From Cupriavidus metallidurans CH34 (lineage in GTDB: Bacteria; Pseudomonadota; Gammaproteobacteria; Burkholderiales; Burkholderiaceae), in contig NC_007974.2 of NCBI RefSeq assembly GCF_000196015.1, positions 2,108,001-2,172,000 on the forward strand: DNA of 64,000 bases. The letters run 5' to 3'. The notes beneath the pieces were generated by a model. It was not told the origin of the DNA and made no database searches. It saw only the letters and a list, made by a program, of their open reading frames with translations. Positions 1 to 8,732 of this stretch are shown here, one piece after another. The translations under genes were made by a program, and so were the position numbers. Numbering within the stretch: position 1 is the stretch's first letter; every line of letters starts with the position of its first letter.

Positions 1-458
1 TGCAGATCGAGCACCGGGCGCGTGGCATCGGGATACCGGAGAACAACGGCGCTCAGCACGTCTGCGCCGCCTGACGCATGGTCCGCATAGTCCGTGTAGA
101 GCCGCGTGCCCGGTGCATCGCCCAGCAGCGCTTCGGAGGCGGCATCGAGTACCACGATGCTCGGCGTCGTGGCGTCGATGATGCGGCGCAACTCGGGCTG
201 AGTGCTCTTCGGGTTCAGCGGCACCCAGATCTTGCCGCTGGCCAGCACCGCCAGCAGCGCCACGATGTGCTCGGCCGAGTTGCCGGCGCAGATGCCCACG
301 CGACTCTGCGGCGCGGGATCGAGCGTCATGAAATGCGTGGCCAGCGCCGCCACCTGGCCGGCCAGTTCGCGATAGCGCAGGCTGCCGCCGGGGGCGTCAA
401 TGGCGACGTTGTCGGGCCAGCGGTCGGCGGCCCGCCAGAACAGTTCAATCGGAAGCAT
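1..458 (-). CDS. AMP-dependent acyl-CoA synthetase, N-terminal part (cut by window edge)
   Basis: Reading the reverse strand from the ATG at 458 gives an open frame of about 152 codons to the window edge, beginning MLPIELFWRAADRWPDNVAI. The segment GICAGNSAEHIVALLAVLASGK followed by WVPLNPKS is typical of the N-terminal domain of ANL-superfamily acyl-CoA synthetases, which activate a carboxylic acid with ATP and then form the CoA thioester. The P-loop and the rest lie outside the window, so the substrate cannot be named. An AAGGA ribosome site precedes the start. The gene sits 19 bp behind the Bug-type binding protein on the same strand, so the two are probably co-transcribed, which suggests uptake and activation of one organic acid (inference). 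Confidence 0.85.
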   Translation of the reverse strand, partial: MLPIELFWRAADRWPDNVAIDAPGGSLRYRELAGQVAALATHFMTLDPAPQSRVGICAGNSAEHIVALLAVLASGKIWVPLNPKSTQPELRRIIDATTPSIVVLDAASEALLGDAPGTRLYTDYADHASGGADVLSAVVLRYPDATRPVLDL

Positions 459-477
459 GGATGGTCCTTGGGAATCC

Positions 478-1473
478 TCAGTTGACACGCGCGCCCGATT
501 GCTTGACCACGTCGTGCCAACGCTTGATCTCGGACGCCGCGAAGGTACGGAGTTGCTCGGGGGTGCCTGGCTCGGGCGTGGCCGCCAGGTCGCGCATACG
601 CTCGCGTACCTCGGATGCGTTGAGCGCCTTGTTCAGTGCCGTGTTGAGCTTGTCGATCACCGGCTTGGGCGTTCCCGCCGGCGCGGCGATAGAGAACCAT
701 GACTGCACATCGAAGCCCGGGAGTCCGGATTCCGCCACCGTGGGCACATCAGGCAGTTGGGGCATGCGCTGGGCGCTGGTGACCGCGATGGCGCGCAACT
801 TGCCGGACTTCACGTGCGGCAGCGCGGACGGCGCGTTGTCGAACATCGACTGCACCTGCCCACCCAGCAGATCGGTGACGGCCGGCGCGCTCCCCTTGTA
901 AGGCACGTGCAGCATGTTGGCGCCACTGCGGCTACGGAACATCTCTCCGGACAGGTGGATGGACGATCCGCTACCCGACGACGCGAACGTCACACCATCG
1001 GGCGACTCCTTGGCCAACCGCACGTAGTCGGCAACGGTCTTGACCGGCAACTTCGGGTTGACCACCAGCACGTTCGGGATCTTGGCAATCATGCCGACGG
1101 GCTCGAAGTCGCGCACGGGGTCGTAGCCGAGCTTGTCGTAGAGCGTGGCATTGATCGTGTTCGCGATCGTGAAGACGTAGAGCGTGTAGCCATCCGGCGT
1201 CGCCTTGGCCACAACTTCGGCGCCAACGTTGCTATTGGCGCCGGCGCGGTTTTCCACCACGATCGGCTGACCCAGCGCCTCGCCCATCTTTTGCGCTACC
1301 AGGCGGGCCAGCACGTCGGTGGCGCCTCCGGCGGCATAACCCACCACGAGCCGCACGGGGCGCGTGGGAAAGCTGGAATCCGCCGCCTGGGCGGCGGGAA
1401 CGCCGCACGCAAGCGCGGCACTGATCAGGGCGTGGCTCAACAGGCGCCTGCGCGCCGCGTTCCAGAAAGTCAT
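478..1473 (-). CDS. Bug/TTT-family periplasmic solute-binding protein
   Basis: 331 residues. A signal peptide (about residues 1-30, ending AAQA) is followed by the family hallmarks: PVRLVVGYAAGGATDVLAR, a VENRAGANSNVGAEVVAKA block, and DLLGGQVQSMFDN. The family binds carboxylates and similar small acids in the periplasm. In Burkholderiales most copies are orphans without TctAB membrane partners, as here. A good ribosome site (AGGAGA) precedes the ATG. It is transcribed away from the IclR gene at 1598 and leads into the acyl-CoA synthetase. The ligand cannot be inferred from sequence. Confidence 0.93.
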   Translation of the reverse strand: MTFWNAARRRLLSHALISAALACGVPAAQAADSSFPTRPVRLVVGYAAGGATDVLARLVAQKMGEALGQPIVVENRAGANSNVGAEVVAKATPDGYTLYVFTIANTINATLYDKLGYDPVRDFEPVGMIAKIPNVLVVNPKLPVKTVADYVRLAKESPDGVTFASSGSGSSIHLSGEMFRSRSGANMLHVPYKGSAPAVTDLLGGQVQSMFDNAPSALPHVKSGKLRAIAVTSAQRMPQLPDVPTVAESGLPGFDVQSWFSIAAPAGTPKPVIDKLNTALNKALNASEVRERMRDLAATPEPGTPEQLRTFAASEIKRWHDVVKQSGARVN

Positions 1474-1597
1474 GAGTGCTGTCTCCTAGTTGGGTGGTCG
1501 TGCCCGGAACGCGCCCGTCTGCTCGATTTGCCCATCGCACCTTGCGGCGCACCTGCGGCATACTGCGGACTGCTTTCCGGCCCGCAAATTCTTTCCC

Positions 1598-2404
1598 ATG
1601 ACTTCTCGCACTGCGAATCGAAACGTCCGGCAGACGGACGTTTCATCTTCGACCTCCGAGGAAGGCACCCGCGCCTTACGACGCGGCCTGACGCTGCTCG
1701 ACGCCATCCTGGCAGCCGGTAAGGATGGTCTCCGGGTGATCGACATGTGCCGCGCGGCCGGCCTGGAGCGGCCCACGGTCTACCGCTTGCTGGCGGCCCT
1801 GATCGACTGTGGATATGTGGTCCAGCACGGGAGATTTCGCTATGTGCGCGGTCCGCGTCTGGCGGCAATGCCACAGCGTGGGGAATCGACGGACCTTTCT
1901 GGAAAGCTGGGCCCGGTGCTCACGCGGGTGAGCCAGGCGTGCGGCGATGCCGCCTTCTGCGTGGTTCGCGATGGCGCGTTGTCGCGCTGCATCGCGCGCC
2001 ACGTGGGCACCCATCCCGTGCAGGTGCTGGTCATCCAGGTGGGCACCCGGCAACCGCTGGGCGTTGGCGCAGCGGGGCTGGCGCTGCTGGCAGCACTGCC
2101 CGATGCCACCGTCGACGAGGTGATCGCCACCAATGCAGGCGTGCTGGACCAGTACGGCGGCATGACGCCCGACCGGATGCGCATCCTGATCCGCGCCACG
2201 CGCGAACGCGGCTACTCGGTGATCGGCAATCACGCCACGCGCGGCGCACTGGCCGTGGGCATGGCCGTGCACGATCGCGATGGCGAGCCCGTGGCTGGCA
2301 TCAGCGTGGCCACCACGCTTGCGCGAATGCCGCGCGAGCGGCAGCAGTTGCTGGCTCGGGTGATGCGCGAAGCAGTGGCGGCGTTGCTGCCGTGTGGCCT
2401 GTAG
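1598..2404 (+). CDS. IclR-family transcriptional regulator
   Basis: 268 residues from ATG 1598. I prefer this start to the upstream one at 1490 because conserved sequence begins just after it and the extra N-terminus looks like non-coding sequence. An N-terminal winged helix (ALRRGLTLLDAILAAGKDGLRVIDMCRAAGLERPTVYRLL) is followed by the IclR effector domain (RCIARHVGTHPVQVLVIQVGTRQPLGVGAAGLALLAALPD). It is divergent from the Bug protein/acyl-CoA synthetase pair and presumably controls it in response to its carboxylate substrate (inference from arrangement). Confidence 0.92.
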   Translation: MTSRTANRNVRQTDVSSSTSEEGTRALRRGLTLLDAILAAGKDGLRVIDMCRAAGLERPTVYRLLAALIDCGYVVQHGRFRYVRGPRLAAMPQRGESTDLSGKLGPVLTRVSQACGDAAFCVVRDGALSRCIARHVGTHPVQVLVIQVGTRQPLGVGAAGLALLAALPDATVDEVIATNAGVLDQYGGMTPDRMRILIRATRERGYSVIGNHATRGALAVGMAVHDRDGEPVAGISVATTLARMPRERQQLLARVMREAVAALLPCGL

Positions 2405-2421
2405 CCGGGCCGTAGCGACTC

Positions 2422-2440
2422 ACCTGGCGGAACGCCAGGT
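2422..2440 (+). terminator. Hairpin after the IclR gene
   Basis: ACCTGGCG, loop GAA, CGCCAGGT is a perfect 8-bp stem 18 bases past the IclR stop codon. There is no U-tract, so it is at best an imperfect terminator or an mRNA-stabilising 3' hairpin. The rest of the 200-base gap up to 2605 shows nothing else clear. Confidence 0.35.
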
Positions 2441-2604
2441 CGACACTCCGCCGCTTTACGGGCAAGATCATTGGCCTGCCCGTTCCATTTGGGAATCCTC
2501 TTCCACACAGCCGGTCGAACCAGGGAAGCGCCGCCCGCCGGCAAGCCCGCCAGCCCGCATTCCCTTCCCCACTGCTTTCGGCCCTGCGCCCTACCGCCTC
2601 CGTC

Positions 2605-2805
2605 ATGCAACGTCTGCTTCTGATTCTTGGCTGCCTGTTTCTCGTCGCGGCAATCGCATGGCCCTGGCTATCGCGGCTGCCGCTCGGGCGGCTGCCCGGT
2701 GACATCCGGATCGTCCGCGACGGTTTCAGTTTCTACTTCCCCATCACCACCTGCATCCTGATCTCGCTGCTGGTGTCGCTGGTGCTCTGGCTGCTACGGC
2801 GATGA
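2605..2805 (+). CDS. DUF2905 family small membrane protein
   Basis: 66 residues with two hydrophobic segments (about 3-20 and 46-63) flanking the family signature GRLPGDIRIVRDGFSFYFPITT. DUF2905 proteins are short, conserved inner-membrane proteins of unknown function. Length and signature match the family. The stop overlaps the start of the next gene (ATGA at 2802-2805), so the two are translationally coupled. Confidence 0.88.
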   Translation: MQRLLLILGCLFLVAAIAWPWLSRLPLGRLPGDIRIVRDGFSFYFPITTCILISLLVSLVLWLLRR

Positions 2806-3380
2806 CGGCGATGAGCCAGTGCGTCGTGATCTCAGGGTGCTCGGGTGGCGGGAAATCGTCGCTGCTGAGCGAACTCGGGGCGCGTGGCTATCCCGTGGTG
2901 GAAGAACCAGGGCGGCGCGTCGTCGTGGAAGAAACGGCCCGCCATGGCAACGCACTGCCATGGGTCGACATGCCCGCCTTTCTGCGCCGCGTGATCGCCA
3001 TGGCGCGTGCCGACGTGCTCGCGCTGGAACAGTCGGCTGGCCGGATTGGGCTCAGTGAGCCGGGTGAGCCAGGGAAATGGATCTTCTTCGATCGAGGGCT
3101 GGTCGACGCGTTCGTCGCGCTTCAGCACGTCAGTGGCAAGCCGCAACTCGCGCCGCTCGTGCATCAGGTCCGGCCGTACCATCGGGTCGTATTCCTGACG
3201 CCACCCTGGCCGGAGATCTACGTTCAGGACGCCGAGCGCCGCCATGACCTCGACGCCGCCACCGCAGAGTACGCGCGGCTGCTCGAAGCCTATCCAGCGC
3301 TTGGGTATGACGTTCGCATCATCCCCAGGGCCAGCATTGCCGAGCGCGCCGATTTCGTCCTGAATACCCTCCAGGGGTAG
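2802..3380 (+). CDS. P-loop NTPase (AAA_28-like predicted ATPase)
   Basis: 192 residues. The N-terminus holds a Walker A loop (SGCSGGGKSSLL) followed by GYPVVEEPGRRVVVEE, and later IFFDRGLVDAF and HRVVFLTPPWPEIYVQDAERR. This is the pattern of the small AAA_28 family of kinase-like NTPases, whose substrates are mostly unknown. It starts inside the end of the DUF2905 gene; an alternative Met at 2811 would also fit. A cytoplasmic location is likely because no signal or membrane segment is visible. Confidence 0.85.
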   Translation: MTAMSQCVVISGCSGGGKSSLLSELGARGYPVVEEPGRRVVVEETARHGNALPWVDMPAFLRRVIAMARADVLALEQSAGRIGLSEPGEPGKWIFFDRGLVDAFVALQHVSGKPQLAPLVHQVRPYHRVVFLTPPWPEIYVQDAERRHDLDAATAEYARLLEAYPALGYDVRIIPRASIAERADFVLNTLQG

Positions 3381-3438
3381 ACGCCACCCTCCGCGAGAAG
3401 CGGAAGGGAGCGTACCCCAGACGGCTTGCTTCGATGGC

Positions 3439-3993
3439 TTACTTGCCGGACAGCTTCGGGAACTGCGGGTTCGTCACGACTTGCTTGAGCAGTTCCTGCA
3501 CGGCCGGGCCGAAGGCATCCGCCACGTTCTTGCACGCGCCCATGGCCGTGAAGCTCGTGTCGAACGGGTACTTGACCGAGACCTTGTAGCCCTTGTCCGC
3601 CGGCGATTGCACGGCCATCGTGATCTGCCAGTACGCCGGGGACACCGAGCTGAAGCTCAGTTCCTCGATGCGGCCCTGAATCGGGGCGCCCTTCACATCA
3701 TAGGCTTGCGCCATCAGGAGTTCTTCCTGGAAGGCGTCCTTGATGTACTGCGACAGCGTCTTGCCCGGCGCCACCTTGACCGGCCCCATCAGACGGCACA
3801 GCGGGCTCTCGTCGACGCCCGGCGCCATGCCGACATCGCTGACGCTGACCTTCTTCGACTGCAGGCTCTGCTGGATGGCGATAACGTTCGAGGCGGATGC
3901 CTTGTAGGGGATCGAGTTCGTGGTCTCGCATCCGGTCAAAAGAACGCCCGTCGCGCAGATGGCGGCAACGAGGGCAAACTTGCATTGCTTCAT
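3439..3993 (-). CDS. Hypothetical lipoprotein
   Basis: 184 residues. The N-terminus MKQCKFALVAAICATGVLLTGCETT is a lipoprotein signal with lipobox LTGC, so Cys22 should be lipidated. The mature part has two further Cys (CRLMGP and GACKNV) that could form a disulfide. I do not recognise the family. It faces the AAA ATPase gene tail to tail and is divergent from the membrane fusion gene at 4186. Function unknown; an envelope location is well supported. Confidence 0.8.
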   Translation of the reverse strand: MKQCKFALVAAICATGVLLTGCETTNSIPYKASASNVIAIQQSLQSKKVSVSDVGMAPGVDESPLCRLMGPVKVAPGKTLSQYIKDAFQEELLMAQAYDVKGAPIQGRIEELSFSSVSPAYWQITMAVQSPADKGYKVSVKYPFDTSFTAMGACKNVADAFGPAVQELLKQVVTNPQFPKLSGK

Positions 3994-4185
3994 GATTCTC
4001 TTCCAGTGGGTTATATGGGCTCTGTCGATATCCGTGCCCTCAACGAACTACGGAAGAATTCCGCGAGACCCAAATCCCACCTTGGGGGGGTGGCAGCGCC
4101 GGCTACCTTGCCGTCATGCTGGTTCAGGCATTGAAAGAGACGGTAGAATCCGCAAACCATTCATACCGCCACGCCGGAGACGCCA

Positions 4186-5508
4186 ATGGTTCGCCTGCTG
4201 ATGCTGCTGTTGGGAGTGGATTACCTGCGTACACGTTGGAAAGCGCTGGCCTGGGCCGGCGCCCTCAGCATAGTGGTCGGTGCCGTGCTGTTCATCGATG
4301 CGCTCGACGGCAAGCTTGATTTCCCGATCCAGCCGTTTGCCTGGCTGCTGCTTCTGGAAGGGCTGGCCACGCTGGCCGTCGCCTCGACCGGCATTGGTGG
4401 CCAGCGTACGCTGCGCTACGCCAAGGGCATCGCCTTCAGCGTGGCCGCCATCCTCGTGCTGGCCGAGCGCCACCATGGCCACATGGTCCTGTCGGTCATC
4501 TTCGGCGCGCTGTTTCTGGCCGATGGCCTGCTGCAGGTGGCCTCCGCGCATGTGGTGCGCTTTCGCACGTGGCGGCTGGCAATGGCGGGAGGCGTGATCG
4601 AGATCGCCCTGGCCATCTTCTTCATCCAGCCCTACCCGACGCACTATGTCGGCACCGTGCCCTACTGCGTGGCGCTCGGGCTGATCTTCGGCGGCTGGAA
4701 CATGTTGCTGCTGGCATCGCGCGCGCGCCGGCTTGCCGGCAACCCCGGCCTGCGCAAGGATCCGGAGTCCGCCAGCGCCGAATCGAACAAGCGGCGCCTG
4801 ACGACGTGGAGCGGACCGCCCGCGTCGGACGAACGCGCGTTGACCGTCCACGTCTGGACGCCCGTGGGTTCCGCGAAGTCCAAGGCACAGCATCAGCCGA
4901 TCATCGACCGCTACATCGCCGCCGTCGACCGCGATGGCGTTATCTCCACGGGGCACGCCGCGCTGGAATCACCTGAAGGCATCTACATCAGCCTCTACCC
5001 GGCCGTCGAGATCGACCGTTCGCCAGACGATTTCACGCGGCTGCTGCGGGCCACGCAGGAGAACAACGTACCCGGACGGTTCCAGCCTGACTATCCGACA
5101 GAATCCAAGGCATGGTGCGCGTCGACCGTTCAGGTCCGTATTCGCAATTACGATGCCGAGCGCCTGCAGAACTTCTGGCACGACTATCGGCAGAACACGA
5201 CCTACAACCTGACATACCGGAACTGCTCGAGCACGGTGGCACGTGCGCTCGATGCCGCACTGGAGGGCGCCGCCACACGTGCCTGGACGCGGCTCGGCGG
5301 CTGGTGGCCGCTGTTCCGGCTATTGCTGACACCGGAGTTGTGGGTAGCAGCCCATCTGCGCAAGCGCGCCGCCACCATGGCGTGGACGCCGGGCCTGACA
5401 CTCGACTACGCTCGCGCCATGAGCATGTTGGCCGACCCGCGCCCCTTTGCGTGGGCGACCGTGTGGAGCGGGCTGGCGGCGCGGCGCTCGGGGCGCGAAT
5501 CGCGCTAG
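4186..5508 (+). CDS. DUF308/HdeD-like membrane domain fused to a permuted papain-like (NlpC/LRAT-like) domain
   Basis: 440 residues. The first ~185 carry about six short membrane helices arranged like HdeD/DUF308 proteins (VLSVIFGALFLADGLLQVASA; GGVIEIALAIFFIQPYPTHYVG). A charged linker leads to a soluble domain (about 210-430) with STGHAALES (His257) and, later, LTYRNCSSTVARAL (Cys347). The order His then Asn-Cys resembles circularly permuted papain-fold enzymes such as LRAT/NlpC-type and DUF4105 proteins. The activity (peptidase, amidase or acyltransferase) is inferred from the two motifs only. It overlaps nothing and faces apbE tail to tail, with 7 bp between the stops. Confidence 0.75.
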   Translation: MVRLLMLLLGVDYLRTRWKALAWAGALSIVVGAVLFIDALDGKLDFPIQPFAWLLLLEGLATLAVASTGIGGQRTLRYAKGIAFSVAAILVLAERHHGHMVLSVIFGALFLADGLLQVASAHVVRFRTWRLAMAGGVIEIALAIFFIQPYPTHYVGTVPYCVALGLIFGGWNMLLLASRARRLAGNPGLRKDPESASAESNKRRLTTWSGPPASDERALTVHVWTPVGSAKSKAQHQPIIDRYIAAVDRDGVISTGHAALESPEGIYISLYPAVEIDRSPDDFTRLLRATQENNVPGRFQPDYPTESKAWCASTVQVRIRNYDAERLQNFWHDYRQNTTYNLTYRNCSSTVARALDAALEGAATRAWTRLGGWWPLFRLLLTPELWVAAHLRKRAATMAWTPGLTLDYARAMSMLADPRPFAWATVWSGLAARRSGRESR

Positions 5509-5515
5509 TGCCGTG

Positions 5516-6505
5516 TCAGCTTGACGGCGCCTCGTCCGCAAAGCATCCGGTTCCGATCGTGCGCAGCGCCTCGCCATCGCGCACGATGAAGAGGACGTCG
5601 AGGCCGCGCTGCCGCGCGTAGTCCGGCCCAGCCTGCGCGCCGAGCACCATCAGCGCCGTCGCATAGGCATCGGCATCCGCGCAGGTCTTCGCCACCACCG
5701 TGACCGATGCCATCCCACCCGCCAGCGGCGCACCGGTACGCGGGTCCATCGTGTGCGAAATGCGCGCGCCGCCGACATCGGCCCAGCGCCGGTAATCGCC
5801 GGACGTGGCAATGGCGGCATCTGCCAGTTCGATCACGCCCATCGCCGCGCGGCGCTCATAGTCCGGGGCCTCGAGGGCGATCGCCCACGGCCCGCCATCT
5901 GGCTTATTCCCACGCGCGCGCATCTCGCCGTCGATGCCGACCAGCCAGGATTCGATACCGTGCTCGCTCAGCACACGCCCGAGTTCATCGACGCCAAACC
6001 CCTTGGCGATGCCACACAGATCGAGCACGACCGGGCCGAGCTTGCGCACGCGGCACAGCCGCTCATCCACCTCGATCAGTTCTCCTGCTGGCTGGCGGGG
6101 ACTTGCGCCGGCCGCCTCACCGAGATCTGGATGCGAAACGCATTGCGCCCCGGACGGTCCGAACCCCCACCGGTCGACCAGATCGCCGACGCCGATGTTG
6201 AACGCGTTGTGCGTATCACTGCCGATCTTCAGCGCCCGCGCAAGCAGGGTTGCGAGGTTCCTGGAGACCGGCACCCAACCGCCCGGCGCAGCACGGTTCA
6301 GTCGGGACAGATCCGAGTCTGCCTTCCAGTTCGACATCTGCGCATCCACGGCGCCGACCGCCAGGGCGAGTCGTTCCGCCAGCACCGCTTCATCCATGCC
6401 CGGCGGCGCGTAGTATGCCGCCGTGTAGCGGGTGCCCATGGTCGCGCCGCTGACGCGACAGAGTTCGAGCGCCGTGTCTGACCGATTAGTAGACGTCCTC
6501 GACAT
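5516..6505 (-). CDS. apbE: FAD:protein FMN transferase (ApbE family)
   Basis: 329 residues. ApbE moves FMN from FAD onto a Ser/Thr of target proteins. Family marks are SGATMGTRYTAAYY near residue 20, MSNWKADSDLSRLN, AFNIGVGDLVDRWGFG, DLCGIAKGFGVDELG, and the metal-site region ISHTMDPRTGAPL with a downstream AYATALMVLG. Its start lies inside the end of the flavoprotein gene (20-base overlap), so it is the last gene of the PepSY-DUF2271-flavoprotein operon. No signal peptide or lipobox is visible and the frame is closed upstream, unlike classical exported ApbE. The likely target is the DUF2271 protein at 8733-9200. Confidence 0.93.
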   Translation of the reverse strand: MSRTSTNRSDTALELCRVSGATMGTRYTAAYYAPPGMDEAVLAERLALAVGAVDAQMSNWKADSDLSRLNRAAPGGWVPVSRNLATLLARALKIGSDTHNAFNIGVGDLVDRWGFGPSGAQCVSHPDLGEAAGASPRQPAGELIEVDERLCRVRKLGPVVLDLCGIAKGFGVDELGRVLSEHGIESWLVGIDGEMRARGNKPDGGPWAIALEAPDYERRAAMGVIELADAAIATSGDYRRWADVGGARISHTMDPRTGAPLAGGMASVTVVAKTCADADAYATALMVLGAQAGPDYARQRGLDVLFIVRDGEALRTIGTGCFADEAPSS

Positions 6506-8684
6506 AGCGTCCCTCCGCTTTGAGTTGCGCGACGGACAAGCCGGTGTCCGTCAGAATCCGCTCCCACGCCTGTGCCACGCCCTCGGCCATCTTGCGGCCG
6601 CCGCACACCATGATCTGCGCACCGTGGGCCATCAACCCGCGCAGGCTCTGCGCATCGGCGACCAGTCTTTCCTGCACATAGGTCCGGTTGCCCGAACGTG
6701 AGAACGCGGTCGTGAGCGCGTGCAGCCGCTGGTCGGCCACCAGGCCCTTCAGCTCGTCGCGATACAGGTAGCCGTCCTCGGCATTGCGCGCCCCAAAGTA
6801 CAGGTGCATGGGCCGGCGTGCCGCGTTGTGCCGGATAAAGCCAATCAACGGGCCGATCCCGGTGCCGGCCCCGATCATGATCACGGGTGCATTGCCTGGT
6901 TCGGGCCGGAAGCGCGTGTGCGGCCGGATAAATGCGTCGATGGTGTCGCCGGGGCGCAGGTCTGTGAGGTACGTGGAACACACGCCTTCAGGCAGCCGCC
7001 GCACGCAGATCTCCACCACACCGTCCGCCGCGCCGCTCGCGAGCGAGTAGTACCGGGGCGACGTAGCGCCGGGCGGCACGATGCCGAGCAGATCCCCGGT
7101 CTCGAACGTGGGCAGCCCTGGCCGGAACGGCGTGGCACGCTGCTCTGGGACGAAGCGCAGGACCGAGGTCATCGCCTCAGCGCCGACGCCGTAGTCCTCA
7201 CGCGAGAGGAGCTTGAGCGGCACGCTGGGTGGCAGCATCGGCGTGTAGCGAATATCAAGCGACAACCCGAGCGTCGTGGCCAGCCAGTCGCACCATTGCC
7301 GGAATTCCGGCTCCGACTGCCGGTCCACCGTGCCCGGATCGGCAAGGGCTCGCAGACCCTTGCCCAGCAGCGCATCGTGCACCGCGCTCGCATAGCCGCA
7401 GAACGCGGGGAACTGGCGATCACCGAACCCCAGCACCGCAAAGTCGGTATCGGTTGGGACCGTCAGGCGATTGAGCTTCGACAGGAAGTGACTTGCGCTC
7501 TCGGGTGCATCGCCATCGCCATACGTGGCGGTCAGGACCAGCAGCCGCTTTTTCCCACGATAGCTGTCCGCCAGCTCATTCATCGGCGCGGTATGCACGC
7601 GCAGGCCTGCCTCGGTCAACGCGGCATGCAGCGCAGAAGCAAAGCCCCATGTGGTGTTGCCCTCGGAGCCCACCAGCAACACCGTATCCGCGTCGCGTGC
7701 CGGCACATTGCCGGCCAAGGTCGGCATGGTTCCCCGACGACGCAGCCACAGCAGCAGGCCCGTCACTGCCAGCACCGGCACCGACAGCGACGACGCACCA
7801 AGCATCAACCCGAGCCACCACATCCCCTGGCCCGTATGCAACATGCGGACAACCGCCTGCACGCGCTGCCAGCCGTCGGTGGGCTGGAAGGCGGTCATCT
7901 TCCCCGTCGCCGGATCGACATACCCGACGCCGTCGGTCGTATCCAGTTCGATGACGTCGCCCTGGGCATCGGCATGGGCGAATGTCAGTTGGTGCAGGCC
8001 TGCGCTGTCGATACCCAGCGCGGGCATCCGCTCCAGCGGCATTGCCGGCGCCACCGCCGCAGGCACGCTGAGCACAGGGTCCTGGCCGCCGCCTTCCGGT
8101 ATCAGCCCGAATGTCGTCATCGACATAACAAGCCCGGTCACCGCCGACAGCGTCAGCCCTAGCAGCGCCACGCGCGCGGTCTCGTTGTGCACGCGCTGGA
8201 GTCCGTTGCCGCGGATCGGGCCGAGCAGGTGCTTCCACCCGCCCATGCGCCGCGCGAGCAACGCCAGCCCGGAAATCGTGACGAGCAGCATGAATGCGGC
8301 CGTCACGCCGGCCGCAATCCGGCCTGCGTCGCCGAGAAACAGCTTGCGATGCAGGTTCTTCATCCATCGCCAAACCGGCGAGGTGACATAGTCTCCCGTC
8401 GCCTTGCCGCTGGCAGGGTCGATGATCGAGGCGCGCTGCTGACCGTCGACCTCGTGATACGCGATGAACGTCCCCGACGGCCGCCGCGCAAGCGCTTCGA
8501 CGCCCGGGATCTCCGTCTGTACGCGGCTCGCGAGCGTGGCCACGCTTACCGAAGCCTGGCCCGCGCGAACGGCATCCACACGTTCAAGCGCCGGATTCAC
8601 CGACAACACCGCGCCCGATAGTGCGATGATCGTCATCAGCAACGCGGCGACGAGTCCTGGAACCAGATGGAACTTGCGTAGCAT
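6486..8684 (-). CDS. PepSY-TM / flavodoxin / ferredoxin-reductase-like NADPH flavoprotein
   Basis: 732 residues. The N-terminal ~330 is a PepSY-associated membrane domain with several helices and periplasmic PepSY stretches (SGTFIAYHEVDGQQRASIIDPASG). A flavodoxin domain follows (VLLVGSEGNTTWGFASALHAALTEAG; LTATYGDGDAPESASHF). The C-terminus is a CysJ/FNR-type FAD and NADPH domain (PRYYSLASGAADGVVEICVRR; IGAGTGIGPLIGFIRH; YFGARN; VCGGRKMAEGVAQAW). It should pass electrons from cytosolic NADPH through FAD and FMN across the membrane. A near-perfect ribosome site (AAGGAGGT) precedes the ATG. Membership of an ApbE operon supports extracytoplasmic electron delivery. Confidence 0.92.
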   Translation of the reverse strand: MLRKFHLVPGLVAALLMTIIALSGAVLSVNPALERVDAVRAGQASVSVATLASRVQTEIPGVEALARRPSGTFIAYHEVDGQQRASIIDPASGKATGDYVTSPVWRWMKNLHRKLFLGDAGRIAAGVTAAFMLLVTISGLALLARRMGGWKHLLGPIRGNGLQRVHNETARVALLGLTLSAVTGLVMSMTTFGLIPEGGGQDPVLSVPAAVAPAMPLERMPALGIDSAGLHQLTFAHADAQGDVIELDTTDGVGYVDPATGKMTAFQPTDGWQRVQAVVRMLHTGQGMWWLGLMLGASSLSVPVLAVTGLLLWLRRRGTMPTLAGNVPARDADTVLLVGSEGNTTWGFASALHAALTEAGLRVHTAPMNELADSYRGKKRLLVLTATYGDGDAPESASHFLSKLNRLTVPTDTDFAVLGFGDRQFPAFCGYASAVHDALLGKGLRALADPGTVDRQSEPEFRQWCDWLATTLGLSLDIRYTPMLPPSVPLKLLSREDYGVGAEAMTSVLRFVPEQRATPFRPGLPTFETGDLLGIVPPGATSPRYYSLASGAADGVVEICVRRLPEGVCSTYLTDLRPGDTIDAFIRPHTRFRPEPGNAPVIMIGAGTGIGPLIGFIRHNAARRPMHLYFGARNAEDGYLYRDELKGLVADQRLHALTTAFSRSGNRTYVQERLVADAQSLRGLMAHGAQIMVCGGRKMAEGVAQAWERILTDTGLSVAQLKAEGRYVEDVY

Positions 8685-8732
8685 CGGTGGACCTCCTTTT
8701 TCCTTTATCGCGTGTTGTCGTGGCCGCCCTGC

